DNA from: Fidelibacterota bacterium
GTDB taxonomy: Bacteria; Pseudomonadota; Alphaproteobacteria; Rhodospirillales; Rhodospirillaceae
NCBI GenBank assembly: GCA_947470105.1
Contig: CANISR010000009.1
Span: 1-39,645, forward strand
DNA length: 39,645 nucleotides
Direction of reading: 5' to 3'
The translations under genes and the position numbers were made by a program. Under the pieces are notes generated by a model that made no database searches, had not been told where the DNA came from, and was given only the letters and a program-made list of their open reading frames with translations. Positions 1 to 7,510 of this stretch are shown here, in pieces (within the stretch, counting starts at the first letter, position 1; every line of letters starts with the position of its first letter).

Positions 1-183
1 GAGGGCGCCGCGACCTTCGTGGCCTGCCGCCAGGCCATCGCCGAAGGCTGCGTCAGTAAGGATGAGCGCGTGGTGCTATTCAACTGCGCCGCCGGTCTGA
101 AGTATCCGACGACCTTCACGCCGCAGCACATCGACCGGCATCAGCCGATCGATTACGCGGCGTTGGTCAGGAACGCTTCCTGA
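1..183 (+). CDS. Threonine synthase-like PLP enzyme, C-terminal fragment
   Basis: An open frame enters from the left edge and ends at TGA 181-183, leaving the last 60 residues. The fragment begins EGAATF and contains ERVVLFNCAAGLKYP. This pattern is typical of the C-terminal end of the threonine synthase / cysteate synthase branch of fold-type II PLP enzymes, where the Gly-Leu-Lys-Tyr segment follows a short beta strand. The catalytic lysine and the phosphate-binding loop lie outside the window, so the substrate cannot be fixed. Threonine synthase converts O-phosphohomoserine to threonine; a related PLP enzyme is possible. No operon partner is visible: the next gene is convergent and ends at 242. 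Confidence 0.68.
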   Translation, partial: EGAATFVACRQAIAEGCVSKDERVVLFNCAAGLKYPTTFTPQHIDRHQPIDYAALVRNAS

Positions 184-241
184 GCGTTGCTATGGGGCCG
201 GCAGAGAAATAGGGGAACGCTGGAATCCTCTCGTGCTTTCC

Positions 242-1810
242 TCAGTGCGGAAGCGAGTCGCCGCGATCCAGAATCTCGCGCAATTTCGCACGCACGGCCG
301 CCGGATCGACCAGGAGGTCTTTGTAATAAGACCTGTTGAGCGACGCCACAGAGGCGCAAGGGATCCGGTGAAGACGTATGCCCAAGGTCTCACACATGCG
401 CGCCATCGCAAGGCTCCCGAGCTCTCTGTCCATGAGACTCATGCTCTCATAGTACAGCACGACAAGATCGGTGCCCGGCCGAAGTTGATACAGGGCAAGC
501 ACGTCCGTGCCGTATGTCGTTAAGACGACGCCCGCATCGCCCAAGATCTGGTTCTGATCGCCTATGGATGTGTCCGGGCGCCGCATCGTTTCGATACCGG
601 TATCGGCTAGAACTGCATCCAGCTCATCCTGATTGACGATATTCCGCCCGCGCGCCGTTTTGCTGCGCGCCAGAAAGACCCGCCTCTTGCCGGGCTGCGC
701 ATTCTCCTGCAGCGGCGATGGGCCCAGGCCGCCATACAGGTGATGCACAAAATTGGCGCTGGGGCGGTAGAAGTCGCCCGGGCGAACAACCATGAGCGTC
801 TTAAACTGGTAATGCTTTCCGACCTCGCATAAAATGAGGTCCTCGCCCGCGACGCCGAAGCCAAGCAATGTGTCGCGATGATGCTGCGGGAGCCAGTCGG
901 GGATTACGATCTTCCGGCGCAGCGCGGATTTAGACCAAGCCCTCAGGCGCGGCAGGAAGTCCACGATCCAATGGCCAAAATGCATATCCGGAGGTGCTGA
1001 GAGGAAAAGCGCATCCGCGTCGACAACGGTGCATTCCGGGCGCCAGGGCAGGACAACCCGCTGTTGCGGACGGTTGTAAAGGTGTGGTGCCCTGTAGTTC
1101 ATCAAAGTCAGATCCATATACCCGGATCCGTCCAATACATGGTCCGTCGGCGAGACCACAAAATCCCATCCCGGAATGACCGTTGCATCCGGGATCACGG
1201 CGAAGCGGGCGCCCTCCGTCTGATAGGTGTGCGTGCGGCCCGATTCAGGGTCGGTAACGCCGACCTGTTCGGGCACATCCAGCACATGCATTGGGATGTT
1301 GTTGCTGGCGCACCAGTTGTCGAGCGGCAGGGCAGGCAAAACTTCAACGGTCAGCCCCGGATGCTTCTGTAGGAACTTTCTGTGGAAATTGCCAAAAACG
1401 ATTTTGGCCTCTTCCTCGTCAAGCGCCTCCACCCGGGCAAGGGCGAGAAATAGATTTTGGAGGGCGCCGGCATGTTCGGGATGAAGCGCCAGCAGGCGGC
1501 GGCTAAGCGCTGCCGCCTGCTCAAACTCGTCCAGCGTGTAGTGGGCGAGGCCGAGATTATAGAGAGCATCGACTTGGTCCGGCGCGATCGCGAGCACGCG
1601 GTGGAGGATGCCGACCGCTTCGGCGGTTCGGCCCATCCGCAACAGCGATCCGCCGAGGATCGCAGGCACACGCCAATCAACAGGAAAGCGGCCGATCAAT
1701 TCGTAAGCGCGTTCGATAACCTGTTCAAACTGCCCGGTGTCGGCGAGACCCTGCAGCAATTGATAGCTATCGCCGTCCAATACCGCGGTGCTTGGGTCGT
1801 TGATGGCCAT
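242..1810 (-). CDS. TPR-containing GT61-family (DUF563) glycosyltransferase
   Basis: This encodes 522 residues. The N-terminal third (about residues 15-125) has helical TPR-type repeats, with pieces such as ALYNLGLAHYTLDEFEQA and GGSLLRMGRTAEAVGIL. The C-terminal part (about 230-500) is a DUF563/GT61 glycosyltransferase domain with GHWIVDFLPRL at about 279-289, then RRVFLARSK and a late TYGTDVLALYQLRPGTD segment. GT61 enzymes transfer sugars such as xylose or GlcNAc; the acceptor here is unknown, probably a surface glycan given the neighbours. The frame stays open upstream to a TTG at 1895-1897, but that codon lies upstream of the predicted promoter (-35 at 1880-1885, -10 at 1857-1862). The ATG at 1808-1810 is therefore chosen, about 40 nt into the predicted transcript, although no strong Shine-Dalgarno precedes it. 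A second GT61 gene lies at 10625 and a decayed copy at 2167-3047. Confidence 0.85.
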   Translation of the reverse strand: MAINDPSTAVLDGDSYQLLQGLADTGQFEQVIERAYELIGRFPVDWRVPAILGGSLLRMGRTAEAVGILHRVLAIAPDQVDALYNLGLAHYTLDEFEQAAALSRRLLALHPEHAGALQNLFLALARVEALDEEEAKIVFGNFHRKFLQKHPGLTVEVLPALPLDNWCASNNIPMHVLDVPEQVGVTDPESGRTHTYQTEGARFAVIPDATVIPGWDFVVSPTDHVLDGSGYMDLTLMNYRAPHLYNRPQQRVVLPWRPECTVVDADALFLSAPPDMHFGHWIVDFLPRLRAWSKSALRRKIVIPDWLPQHHRDTLLGFGVAGEDLILCEVGKHYQFKTLMVVRPGDFYRPSANFVHHLYGGLGPSPLQENAQPGKRRVFLARSKTARGRNIVNQDELDAVLADTGIETMRRPDTSIGDQNQILGDAGVVLTTYGTDVLALYQLRPGTDLVVLYYESMSLMDRELGSLAMARMCETLGIRLHRIPCASVASLNRSYYKDLLVDPAAVRAKLREILDRGDSLPH

Positions 1811-1856
1811 GCTGGAGGAAATTCCGACGTCGTCTTCTATGCTAGAGCCCGCCAAA

Positions 1857-1885
1857 ACTATCTCATGCTGCAAATTCCGAGGCAA
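1857..1885 (-). promoter_or_regulatory. Predicted sigma70-type promoter of the TPR/GT61 gene
   Basis: Read on the minus strand: -35 TTGCCT (1885-1880), a 17-nt spacer, -10 GATAGT (1862-1857). The same -35/-10 pair and 14 of 17 identical spacer bases occur at 4822-4850, upstream of the NAD(P)-epimerase gene on the same strand. Similarity through the spacer goes beyond what RNA polymerase contacts require, so the element may also bind a shared regulator or descend from a duplicated upstream region. Confidence 0.5.
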
Positions 1886-2166
1886 GCAACCGCCCAATCG
1901 ACGCGACCACCTTCGAAAAGCAGGCGTTACTCGGCCACCTCAAGCCGCCGCGGAGCAGCTTGCTGAATGGCGCCGACACGAATATGGCGATGGCGCTTTC
2001 CCAGCAATCGCGGTATCTGGGTCTCGCTGATCCCGTGACCTTTCCGCCCCGACGGCCTCCGCCCGCCATATCTTCAGGCGCCGATATGCACCAAGCGCTT
2101 GCCGAGAACGCGGTCTGAAACGCGTCATGACCGGGATTCTCTCCACGATCCAAAGACACCATAGGA
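1886..2166. other. Stretch without an intact gene; possible coding debris
   Basis: The whole gap between the GT61 start (1810) and the relic at 2167 is about 350 bp. Its left part holds the promoter described separately. The rest has no start-to-stop gene I can support. One plus-strand frame running to TGA 2116-2118 reads like protein (for example FEKQALLGHLKPPRSSLLNG, then NMAMALSQQSRYLGLAD) with coding-like third positions, but it lacks a start and resembles no family I know. It may be the tail of a gene lost in the rearrangement that damaged the adjacent GT61 copy. Confidence 0.3.
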
Positions 2167-3047
2167 TTGGAAGCCTTCAGGGTGCTGGAGGCGCTTTACA
2201 ATTCCGGAGCGTATGAGCGGGTGATCGCCGACTCTGCGCCGCTGATCGACCAGGCGCCCCACCTCTATCGGATTTACGCGCTCGGGGGGGTTGTCATTCA
2301 CGGAGTTGGGCCAGTTCGAACCAGCGATCATCTGCCGCGGTTGCTGGGGCGGTGGCAAACGATGGCGCGATGCTCAAGATGTTTGCGCTCGCGAGCTTGC
2401 CCAAGGCGCAGCGCGAAACGCTTTTGCTGTTCGGCGTACAGGCGCAGGATCTGATTGAGGGCGAGGAAGGTATAGTCTGCCGCTTCAGGTCCCTCACGGC
2501 CAGTCTCATCCCCAGCCTCTACAGTCCCATTCTGTCCACGGCGCGGTTTCTTTATCAAGGCCTTGCGCTTCAGAGGAAGCCCAAGGCGGGCGGCGCCGGG
2601 TACTTCCTCGAGCGCAGTCAGACCCATCGCGGGCGCGCTATCGCCAATCTGGCGGAATTGGCTGAGGTGCTGTCTGAGTTCCGCATCCTCACCATACGCC
2701 GTCCGGAACTCTCCGTGGCCGAGCAGAATGCGCTATTTTCCGAAGCCGGCATCATCATATGCCCGTTCGGAACCGATCTGGTGACCAAATTCCAGGTGCG
2801 CCCCGGAACCGACCTCATCGTTCTTCAGCTCAATGACTTGGAAAGCGTCTACGCGGGAATCGCCGATTATATCGTGAGGTATTGCGCCATCCTGGGCATC
2901 CGGTTGCACCTGATCGACTGTCGCCTCAACGTGCTCGCGGGGAAAATCAAATACCACGGCGACATGTTCGTCGATTGCGCGGCATTGCGCGAAGCGCTCT
3001 TGAAAATAGAGGCGAGAAGGGGCCGCACGCCGCGCGACAGTATTTGA
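2167..3047 (+). pseudogene. Decayed TPR/GT61 glycosyltransferase gene (internal deletion and frame change)
   Basis: Two blocks in different frames match the intact gene at 242-1810. The first, about 2167-2290, reads FRVLEALYNSGAYERVIADS and corresponds to the first TPR segment (YQLLQGLADTGQFEQVIERA). The second, about 2370-3047, matches the last roughly 210 residues: LFGVQAQDLI, YFLERSQTHRGRAI, ICPFGTDLVTKFQVRPGTDL, LGIRLHLIDC, FVDCAALREALLKI. The middle, including remaining TPRs and the GHW...DFLPRL motif, is missing, so about 250 residues were lost. The frame changes near a run of seven G at 2284-2290. A GTG at 2352 could still start a 231-residue product, but it would lack half of the catalytic domain. 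The relic lies on the strand opposite the intact copy. Confidence 0.72.
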
Positions 3048-3068
3048 TGCGGTGCTTCGCGGTCGCTG

Positions 3069-3836
3069 TCAGGAGCGCTTTTTAAGCCACGCACCCGGCC
3101 AGTGGGTGATGTTCTGGTCGAGGGCGCTTTCGTTGAACGGCCACGCCGGCTGTTCAACCACAAAGTCTGCGCGCCGCGCGGCGAAATCGCGCGCCGCTGC
3201 CATGGGGTTGTCCGTGACCCATTCACGCCTGCCCCGCGGGAGGTTGGCGACGTCGTGCATGATGCCGTCGGTTGCAACGATATAAGACCCCGGGGTTACC
3301 ATGTCGGCGTAAGCATCAAGTTCCGCCAGCACATGGGCATAGCTGTGGTTTGAATCCAGAAGCACCAGGACATTTTCGCCCGGCTTTATCAGGCTCTTGA
3401 CGCGCGCGACGATCTCGGGCGCGGTGGAACTGCCTTCGACCAGGGCGATCATCCCCGCCAGTGCATGGGCCTCGATGGCGCTGCGATTGTGGGGCCGGAT
3501 TTCGATATCGATGCCGATGACGCGCCCGCGGTTCATGGCCTTGCACAGGCTTGCGTAGAAAATCAGAGAACCGCCATGGGCCACGCCGGTTTCGACAATG
3601 ACATCGGGCTGCACGGCATAGATCACCTCCTGCAGGCGGACCATGTCCTCCGGCAACTGGATGATGGGCCGTCCCATCCACGAGAAGGTGTAGGTGTACT
3701 TTTGATTCCAGCCGAGGCGGCTCCACTGCTGCGAGACGATCTCGAACGCTTCCTTGGAATAGAGATCGAGGATCCTGTCCGCCCCGCCGCCGCTGAGCGT
3801 AAGGGTGCCGGCGTCTTCGTCTATGACCAGTTTCAT
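3069..3836 (-). CDS. CmcI/cephalosporin hydroxylase-family SAM-dependent methyltransferase
   Basis: This encodes 255 residues of the CmcI-like methyltransferase family, named after cephalosporin hydroxylase but in surface-glycan loci usually linked to sugar O-methylation. The SAM-binding core is visible as DVIVETGVAHGGSLIFYAS (about residues 91-109), followed by the acidic strand IGIDIEIRPHNRSAIEAHAL, LVEGSS, and the metal/SAM-side strand VLVLLDSNHSYAHVLAELDAY. The start is ATG 3834-3836, which overlaps the TGA of the upstream epimerase gene as ATGA, with AAGGTGAG just before it. That indicates translational coupling. Given the context I infer methylation of a deoxysugar hydroxyl. The acceptor is not identifiable. 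Confidence 0.82.
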   Translation of the reverse strand: MKLVIDEDAGTLTLSGGGADRILDLYSKEAFEIVSQQWSRLGWNQKYTYTFSWMGRPIIQLPEDMVRLQEVIYAVQPDVIVETGVAHGGSLIFYASLCKAMNRGRVIGIDIEIRPHNRSAIEAHALAGMIALVEGSSTAPEIVARVKSLIKPGENVLVLLDSNHSYAHVLAELDAYADMVTPGSYIVATDGIMHDVANLPRGRREWVTDNPMAAARDFAARRADFVVEQPAWPFNESALDQNITHWPGAWLKKRS

Positions 3837-4717
3837 GTACTCACCTTGATGCCTGTATCGCCAAGCGTTTTTTGCAGACCCGCGACGAGAGAGAACGCCG
3901 GGGCCCATCCCAGATCGCGTAGTTTCCTGTCTTCGCCCGCCACCACAGCGGGCTCCCCGGGTCGCGCCGTCGCACGATCGAGGATCGCGGCAGGATCGGC
4001 GCCAAGGAGGCCTGCGAGTTGCCGCACCACGGCGGCAATCTGAACGGCCTCGCCGGAGCATATGTTGTAAGCGCCCTGGGCTTGGTCCTGTGTGAGGCTC
4101 ACAAGCGCTGACGCCACGTCGGCGGCGTGAATGAAATCGCGGCAGGCGTTGCCGTTGACACCGAAAGGTGGGCGCGCGCCGGTCAGCGCGCCAATCAATG
4201 ACGGGATAAGGCGCTGAGGATGTTCACCGGCGCCGTAGGGCAGATAAATCCGCCCCCAGGCCCAGGCCGCGCCGTAATGCAAGCAGGTGGCCGCCACCAG
4301 GCGCCGCGTCGCATCCTTGGCCACGCCATACAGTGTCGCTGGAACCAGTGGGGTGGCGTCTTCCTGGCTGAGGCTGTCCGTGCCGGCATATTCTGCGCAG
4401 GACCCGGCGATGACCACTTTTCTGCCGCCATGTTTGCAGAACGCTTCGACCAGCCGAAGGGTGCTCTCCACCCACCGCAAATTGACGGTCGAGTGCCAGT
4501 ATTCGCCGGGACTCACGTCCCATGCGAGATGAAGCAGGTGGGTTGCGCCGGCGCGTGCGACACCGCGTTCGATGTCCGCGGGATTCAGCAGGTCCACGGC
4601 CTGGGCGGGATCCGGCGTGCTGCGCCCGATCGCCACGGTCTCGATGCCTCGTTCTGTCAGATTCGCCTGAACGTAGCGGCCCAGGAATCCTCCCGCCCCC
4701 GTGAGTAAGACCTTCAT
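3833..4717 (-). CDS. NAD(P)-dependent sugar-nucleotide epimerase/reductase (extended SDR)
   Basis: This encodes 294 residues of the extended short-chain dehydrogenase family. It has an N-terminal Rossmann motif GAGGFLGRYV (residues 7-16), the HLAWD strand near 63-67 and a catalytic Y130-x3-K134 in TLYGVAKDATRR. Beside a CDP-4-keto-6-deoxyglucose pathway, the natural role is reduction of the 4-keto group (or 4-epimerisation) of the nucleotide sugar, which would be the last step in making the branched sugar. It is the first gene of a minus-strand pair, coupled by ATGA to the CmcI-like methyltransferase and divergent from the rfbF operon. A predicted promoter sits at 4822-4850, giving a leader of about 100 nt. 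Confidence 0.83.
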   Translation of the reverse strand: MKVLLTGAGGFLGRYVQANLTERGIETVAIGRSTPDPAQAVDLLNPADIERGVARAGATHLLHLAWDVSPGEYWHSTVNLRWVESTLRLVEAFCKHGGRKVVIAGSCAEYAGTDSLSQEDATPLVPATLYGVAKDATRRLVAATCLHYGAAWAWGRIYLPYGAGEHPQRLIPSLIGALTGARPPFGVNGNACRDFIHAADVASALVSLTQDQAQGAYNICSGEAVQIAAVVRQLAGLLGADPAAILDRATARPGEPAVVAGEDRKLRDLGWAPAFSLVAGLQKTLGDTGIKVST

Positions 4718-4821
4718 AGGAAAATACGTCCCCCTAGCCGGTAGCGCGGCCAGACGACCACGATACTGGGGATTGCGGCGAAAAAAGGCCCTTCCTCAAG
4801 CATTTTAAGTACATGCCTTCG

Positions 4822-4850
4822 ACTATCCCATGCTGCAAATTTCAAGACAA
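4822..4850 (-). promoter_or_regulatory. Predicted promoter of the epimerase/methyltransferase pair
   Basis: Minus strand: -35 TTGTCT (4850-4845), 17-nt spacer, -10 GATAGT (4827-4822). The element matches the GT61 promoter at 1857-1885 in 27 of 29 positions at -35/-10 plus most of the spacer by eye; the differences are TTGTCT versus TTGCCT and three spacer bases. The expected transcript start is near 4815. Confidence 0.5.
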
Positions 4851-5034
4851 GATAATGCGGCGTGCGCGGCCGTTGAGCTGCGTGTTGCGATGAAGCCGCC
4901 CTTTGCCCTGCGGGCTGCAGCGCAACCACTTTGAGCATCCTTCCTCATGCCGTTACGTGGGCATGCGCGACACGCTGCAAGACCGCGCCGGGACTATGCC
5001 GGGCGGCACATTTTTCCCTACAGCCTGGATATTA

Positions 5035-5063
5035 TTGTCGAATGTAACGTTTTGCGCGATTGT
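5035..5063 (+). promoter_or_regulatory. Predicted promoter of the rfbF operon
   Basis: Plus strand: -35 TTGTCG (5035-5040), 17-nt spacer, -10 GATTGT (5058-5063), in the AT-rich part of the divergent region. The expected start is about 50 nt before the rfbF ATG. It has the same TTGTC-N17-GAT-N-GT form as the two minus-strand promoters of this locus, but its spacer sequence is not shared. Confidence 0.45.
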
Positions 5064-5121
5064 GGGGCCGCCATCGGACGCAAATTGCGGCAATCCCGCC
5101 GCCACGAGGGAAGTCCTATAT

Positions 5122-5889
5122 ATGAAGGCCGTGATTCTTGCCGGGGGCCTGGGCACCCGCATCGCCGAAGAGACCCAGGTCCGGCCGAAGCCGATGATCG
5201 AGATCGGCGGGCGTCCGATCATCTGGCACATCCTGAAAATCTATGAGGCCGGCGGGATCGACGATTTCGTGGTCTGCCTCGGCTACAAGGGATACGCCAT
5301 CAAGGAATACTTCGCGAACTACCGGCTGCACATGTCGGACATCACCTTCGATATGAAACAGAACACGTCCGTGGTGCATGAGGTTCAGGCTGAACCGTGG
5401 AAAGTCACGCTGGTCGACACCGGTGAGGCCACGCAGACCGGCGGGCGGCTCAAGCGGGTCAGGAAATACCTGGATGACGAGCCGTTCTGTCTGACCTACG
5501 GCGATGGCGTGGCCGATATCGACGTCAAGGCGCTGGTCGCTTTCCACAAGTCCCATGGCCGCCTTGCCACCGTCACGGCCGTCCAGCCCACGGGCCGGTT
5601 CGGCACCCTCGATCTGAACGGCGACGAGGTGCGGGAGTTCGTCGAAAAGCCGCGCGGCGACGGCGGTTGGATCAACGGCGGCTTCTTTGTGTTTTCGCCG
5701 GGGATGCTGGATTTCATAAGCGGCGACGGGGCGAGCCTGGAAAGCGACGTGATGACCAAGCTGACCGAGGCTGGGCAACTCATGGCTTACAAGCACCACG
5801 GCTATTGGCACGCCATGGATACGCTGCGCGATCGCAACCATCTCGAAAGCCAGTGGAGCGCCGGGCAGGCGCCCTGGAAAATTTGGTGA
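5122..5889 (+). CDS. rfbF: Glucose-1-phosphate cytidylyltransferase
   Basis: This encodes 255 residues, the usual size of RfbF. The enzyme joins CTP and alpha-D-glucose 1-phosphate to make CDP-glucose, the first step of CDP-deoxysugar synthesis. The N-terminal nucleotide-binding signature LAGGLGTRIAEETQVRPKPM (residues 6-25) and the KPMIEIGGRPIIWHILKIY segment are typical. Further family features are TYGDGVADID near 128-137, FVEKPRGDGGWINGGFFVF and a C-terminal HGYWHAMDTLRDRNHLE. An ATG further upstream in the same frame (4903) would add a 73-residue leader without family similarity, so ATG 5122 is preferred. The TGA overlaps the next gene's GTG as GTGA. Confidence 0.95.
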   Translation: MKAVILAGGLGTRIAEETQVRPKPMIEIGGRPIIWHILKIYEAGGIDDFVVCLGYKGYAIKEYFANYRLHMSDITFDMKQNTSVVHEVQAEPWKVTLVDTGEATQTGGRLKRVRKYLDDEPFCLTYGDGVADIDVKALVAFHKSHGRLATVTAVQPTGRFGTLDLNGDEVREFVEKPRGDGGWINGGFFVFSPGMLDFISGDGASLESDVMTKLTEAGQLMAYKHHGYWHAMDTLRDRNHLESQWSAGQAPWKIW

Positions 5890-6947
5890 TCAGCCCGTCC
5901 TTCTGGCGCGGCCGGCGCGTCTTCGTGACCGGCCATACCGGCTTCATGGGCGGCTGGCTCGTGCTTGTGCTGCACCGCCTGGGCGCCGAGGTCCACGGAT
6001 ATGCGTTGGATCCACCGACCACGCCCAACCTGTTCGAGGCGGCCGCGGTAGTGGCGGCGCTCAAGACCGATCTGCGCAGCGACGTCCGCGATCTCGACCG
6101 GCTTTTGGCCGCGATCGATGATGTGGCGCCGGATACGGTCCTCCATCTCGCGGCGCAGCCCCTGGTGCTTGAATCCTATCGCACGCCCGCCGCGACTTAC
6201 GCCACAAATGTCCTGGGTACCGTGCACCTCCTGGAAGGCGTGCGCCGCGCGGACTGTGTTGAGGCGGCCGTCATCATCACGTCTGACAAATGCTATCGAA
6301 ACGACGGCGGAGGCCGCGCCTTCAGCGAGGATGATCCGCTGGGCGGCGCCGATCCGTACAGCAGCAGTAAAGCCTGCGCGGAGCTGGTTACCGCAGCGTA
6401 CCGCGAAAGCTTCTTCAGGCAGGAAACGGGAGCCGCCATCGCCACCGCGCGCGCCGGCAACATCATCGGCGGCGGCGACTGGGGCGCCAACCGGCTGGTT
6501 CCCGATTGTGTCAGGGCCTTCGGCGCCAACACGCCGGTGGTGCTGCGTCACCCCGGAGCCATCAGGCCGTGGCAGCACGTGCTGGATGCCGTCGTGGGAT
6601 ACCTGATCCTGGTCGAGAAAATGTGTGGGGTGGACGGCGGCCGCTACGCCACCGCCTGGAATTTCGGGCCTGAGGCAAAGGGCGCCGTTGCTGTGGAAGC
6701 CGTGGCCACCCACCTCATGGACATTTTGGGCGGCAAGGTCGTCACGGCAGAGGATCCGGACGCGCCCCACGAAGCCGCCGTTCTCCACCTCGACAACACC
6801 CGGGCGCTGAAGGATCTGGGCTGGGCGCAAAGGTGGCCTATCCACCAGGCCTTGGACGAGACCGCCCGTTGGTATGCCGCTTGGGCGGCCGATCAGGATA
6901 TGGCCGCCTTCACCCGGGCGCAGATCGACCGGTACATCGGCGCATGA
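5886..6947 (+). CDS. rfbG: CDP-glucose 4,6-dehydratase
   Basis: This encodes 353 residues, close to the family's usual length. The enzyme converts CDP-glucose to CDP-4-keto-6-deoxyglucose using bound NAD. Seen are the Rossmann motif VFVTGHTGFMGGWL (residues 10-23), HLAAQPLVLESYRTP, TSDKCYRN, the catalytic Y158-x3-K162 in DPYSSSKACAEL, and ATARAGNIIGGGDWGANRLVPD, which is characteristic of this dehydratase. The start is GTG 5886-5888, overlapping rfbF's TGA; it gives VISPSFWRGRRVFVTG, the expected N-terminus. The frame is open further upstream inside rfbF, but that is out-of-frame shadow. The TGA overlaps the next ATG by 4 nt. Confidence 0.95.
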   Translation: MISPSFWRGRRVFVTGHTGFMGGWLVLVLHRLGAEVHGYALDPPTTPNLFEAAAVVAALKTDLRSDVRDLDRLLAAIDDVAPDTVLHLAAQPLVLESYRTPAATYATNVLGTVHLLEGVRRADCVEAAVIITSDKCYRNDGGGRAFSEDDPLGGADPYSSSKACAELVTAAYRESFFRQETGAAIATARAGNIIGGGDWGANRLVPDCVRAFGANTPVVLRHPGAIRPWQHVLDAVVGYLILVEKMCGVDGGRYATAWNFGPEAKGAVAVEAVATHLMDILGGKVVTAEDPDAPHEAAVLHLDNTRALKDLGWAQRWPIHQALDETARWYAAWAADQDMAAFTRAQIDRYIGA

Positions 6948-7510
6948 GCCAGGACAGATTCACCACTATTGCGACACCCCTGCACGGCCTGGTCGTGCTT
7001 GAGCGCCGGTCCCTGGCGGACGAGCGCGGATTTTTCGAGCGCATGTTCTGCGCGGAAACATTCGCGCAATGGGGCCTGTCCACGCCGCTAGCCCAGATCA
7101 ACCAGTCTTTCACCAAATCGAAGGCCGTGGTCCGCGGCATGCATTTCCAGTTCCCGCCGCATGCCGAGACGAAAGTTGTCTCCTGCCTCGGCGGTGAAGT
7201 CTTCGACGTCGCGGTGGATATCCGGCGCGGATCGTCGACCTATCTGCAATGGCACGGCGAAGTGTTGTCGGCGGACAATCACCGCAGCATGATTATTCCG
7301 CAGGGATTCGCGCACGGTTTCCAGACCCTCTCGGAATCCTGCAGCTTGCTCTACCTTCACACCGCGCCTTACGTGAAGGAGGCGGAGTCCGGTCTGCACG
7401 CCCTGGACCCGTCGCTGAATATCGCCTGGCCGATGCCCGTGCGTGAGCTCTCGGCCCGGGACGCGGCATGGCCGTATCTGACGAATGAATTTCAGGGACT
7501 GGTGCTGTGA
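6944..7510 (+). CDS. dTDP-4-dehydrorhamnose 3,5-epimerase-like protein (RmlC/RfbC family)
   Basis: This encodes 188 residues with a cupin fold. RmlC-family enzymes epimerise C3 and/or C5 of 4-keto-6-deoxy nucleotide sugars. Seen are DERGFFERMF (about 26-35), QINQSFTKSKAVVRGMHFQ with the presumed catalytic His67, VFDVAVDIRRGSSTY, and IPQGFAHGFQTLSE. Coupled by ATGA to rfbG and by GTGA to the methyltransferase, it most likely acts on CDP-4-keto-6-deoxyglucose rather than on a dTDP sugar, because the locus has no dTDP-glucose genes. Whether it flips C3, C5 or both cannot be judged from sequence. Confidence 0.9.
   Translation: MSQDRFTTIATPLHGLVVLERRSLADERGFFERMFCAETFAQWGLSTPLAQINQSFTKSKAVVRGMHFQFPPHAETKVVSCLGGEVFDVAVDIRRGSSTYLQWHGEVLSADNHRSMIIPQGFAHGFQTLSESCSLLYLHTAPYVKEAESGLHALDPSLNIAWPMPVRELSARDAAWPYLTNEFQGLVL

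Larger units (their letters stand above)
4718..5121. other. 404-bp divergent promoter region
   Basis: Gene-free region between the minus-strand epimerase gene and plus-strand rfbF. It holds two predicted promoters facing apart (4822-4850 minus and 5035-5063 plus). I see no terminator, tRNA or small gene. The stretch around 5020-5060 is clearly richer in A and T than its surroundings. Confidence 0.55.

Noticed and set aside
1808-1897. TTG 1895-1897 as start of the TPR/GT61 gene
   Set aside because: The codon lies upstream of the predicted -35 box and the extra 29 residues look like translated promoter DNA.
5116-6845. Minus-strand frames opposite rfbF and rfbG
   Set aside because: Both lie entirely within strongly conserved plus-strand genes and show no motif of their own.
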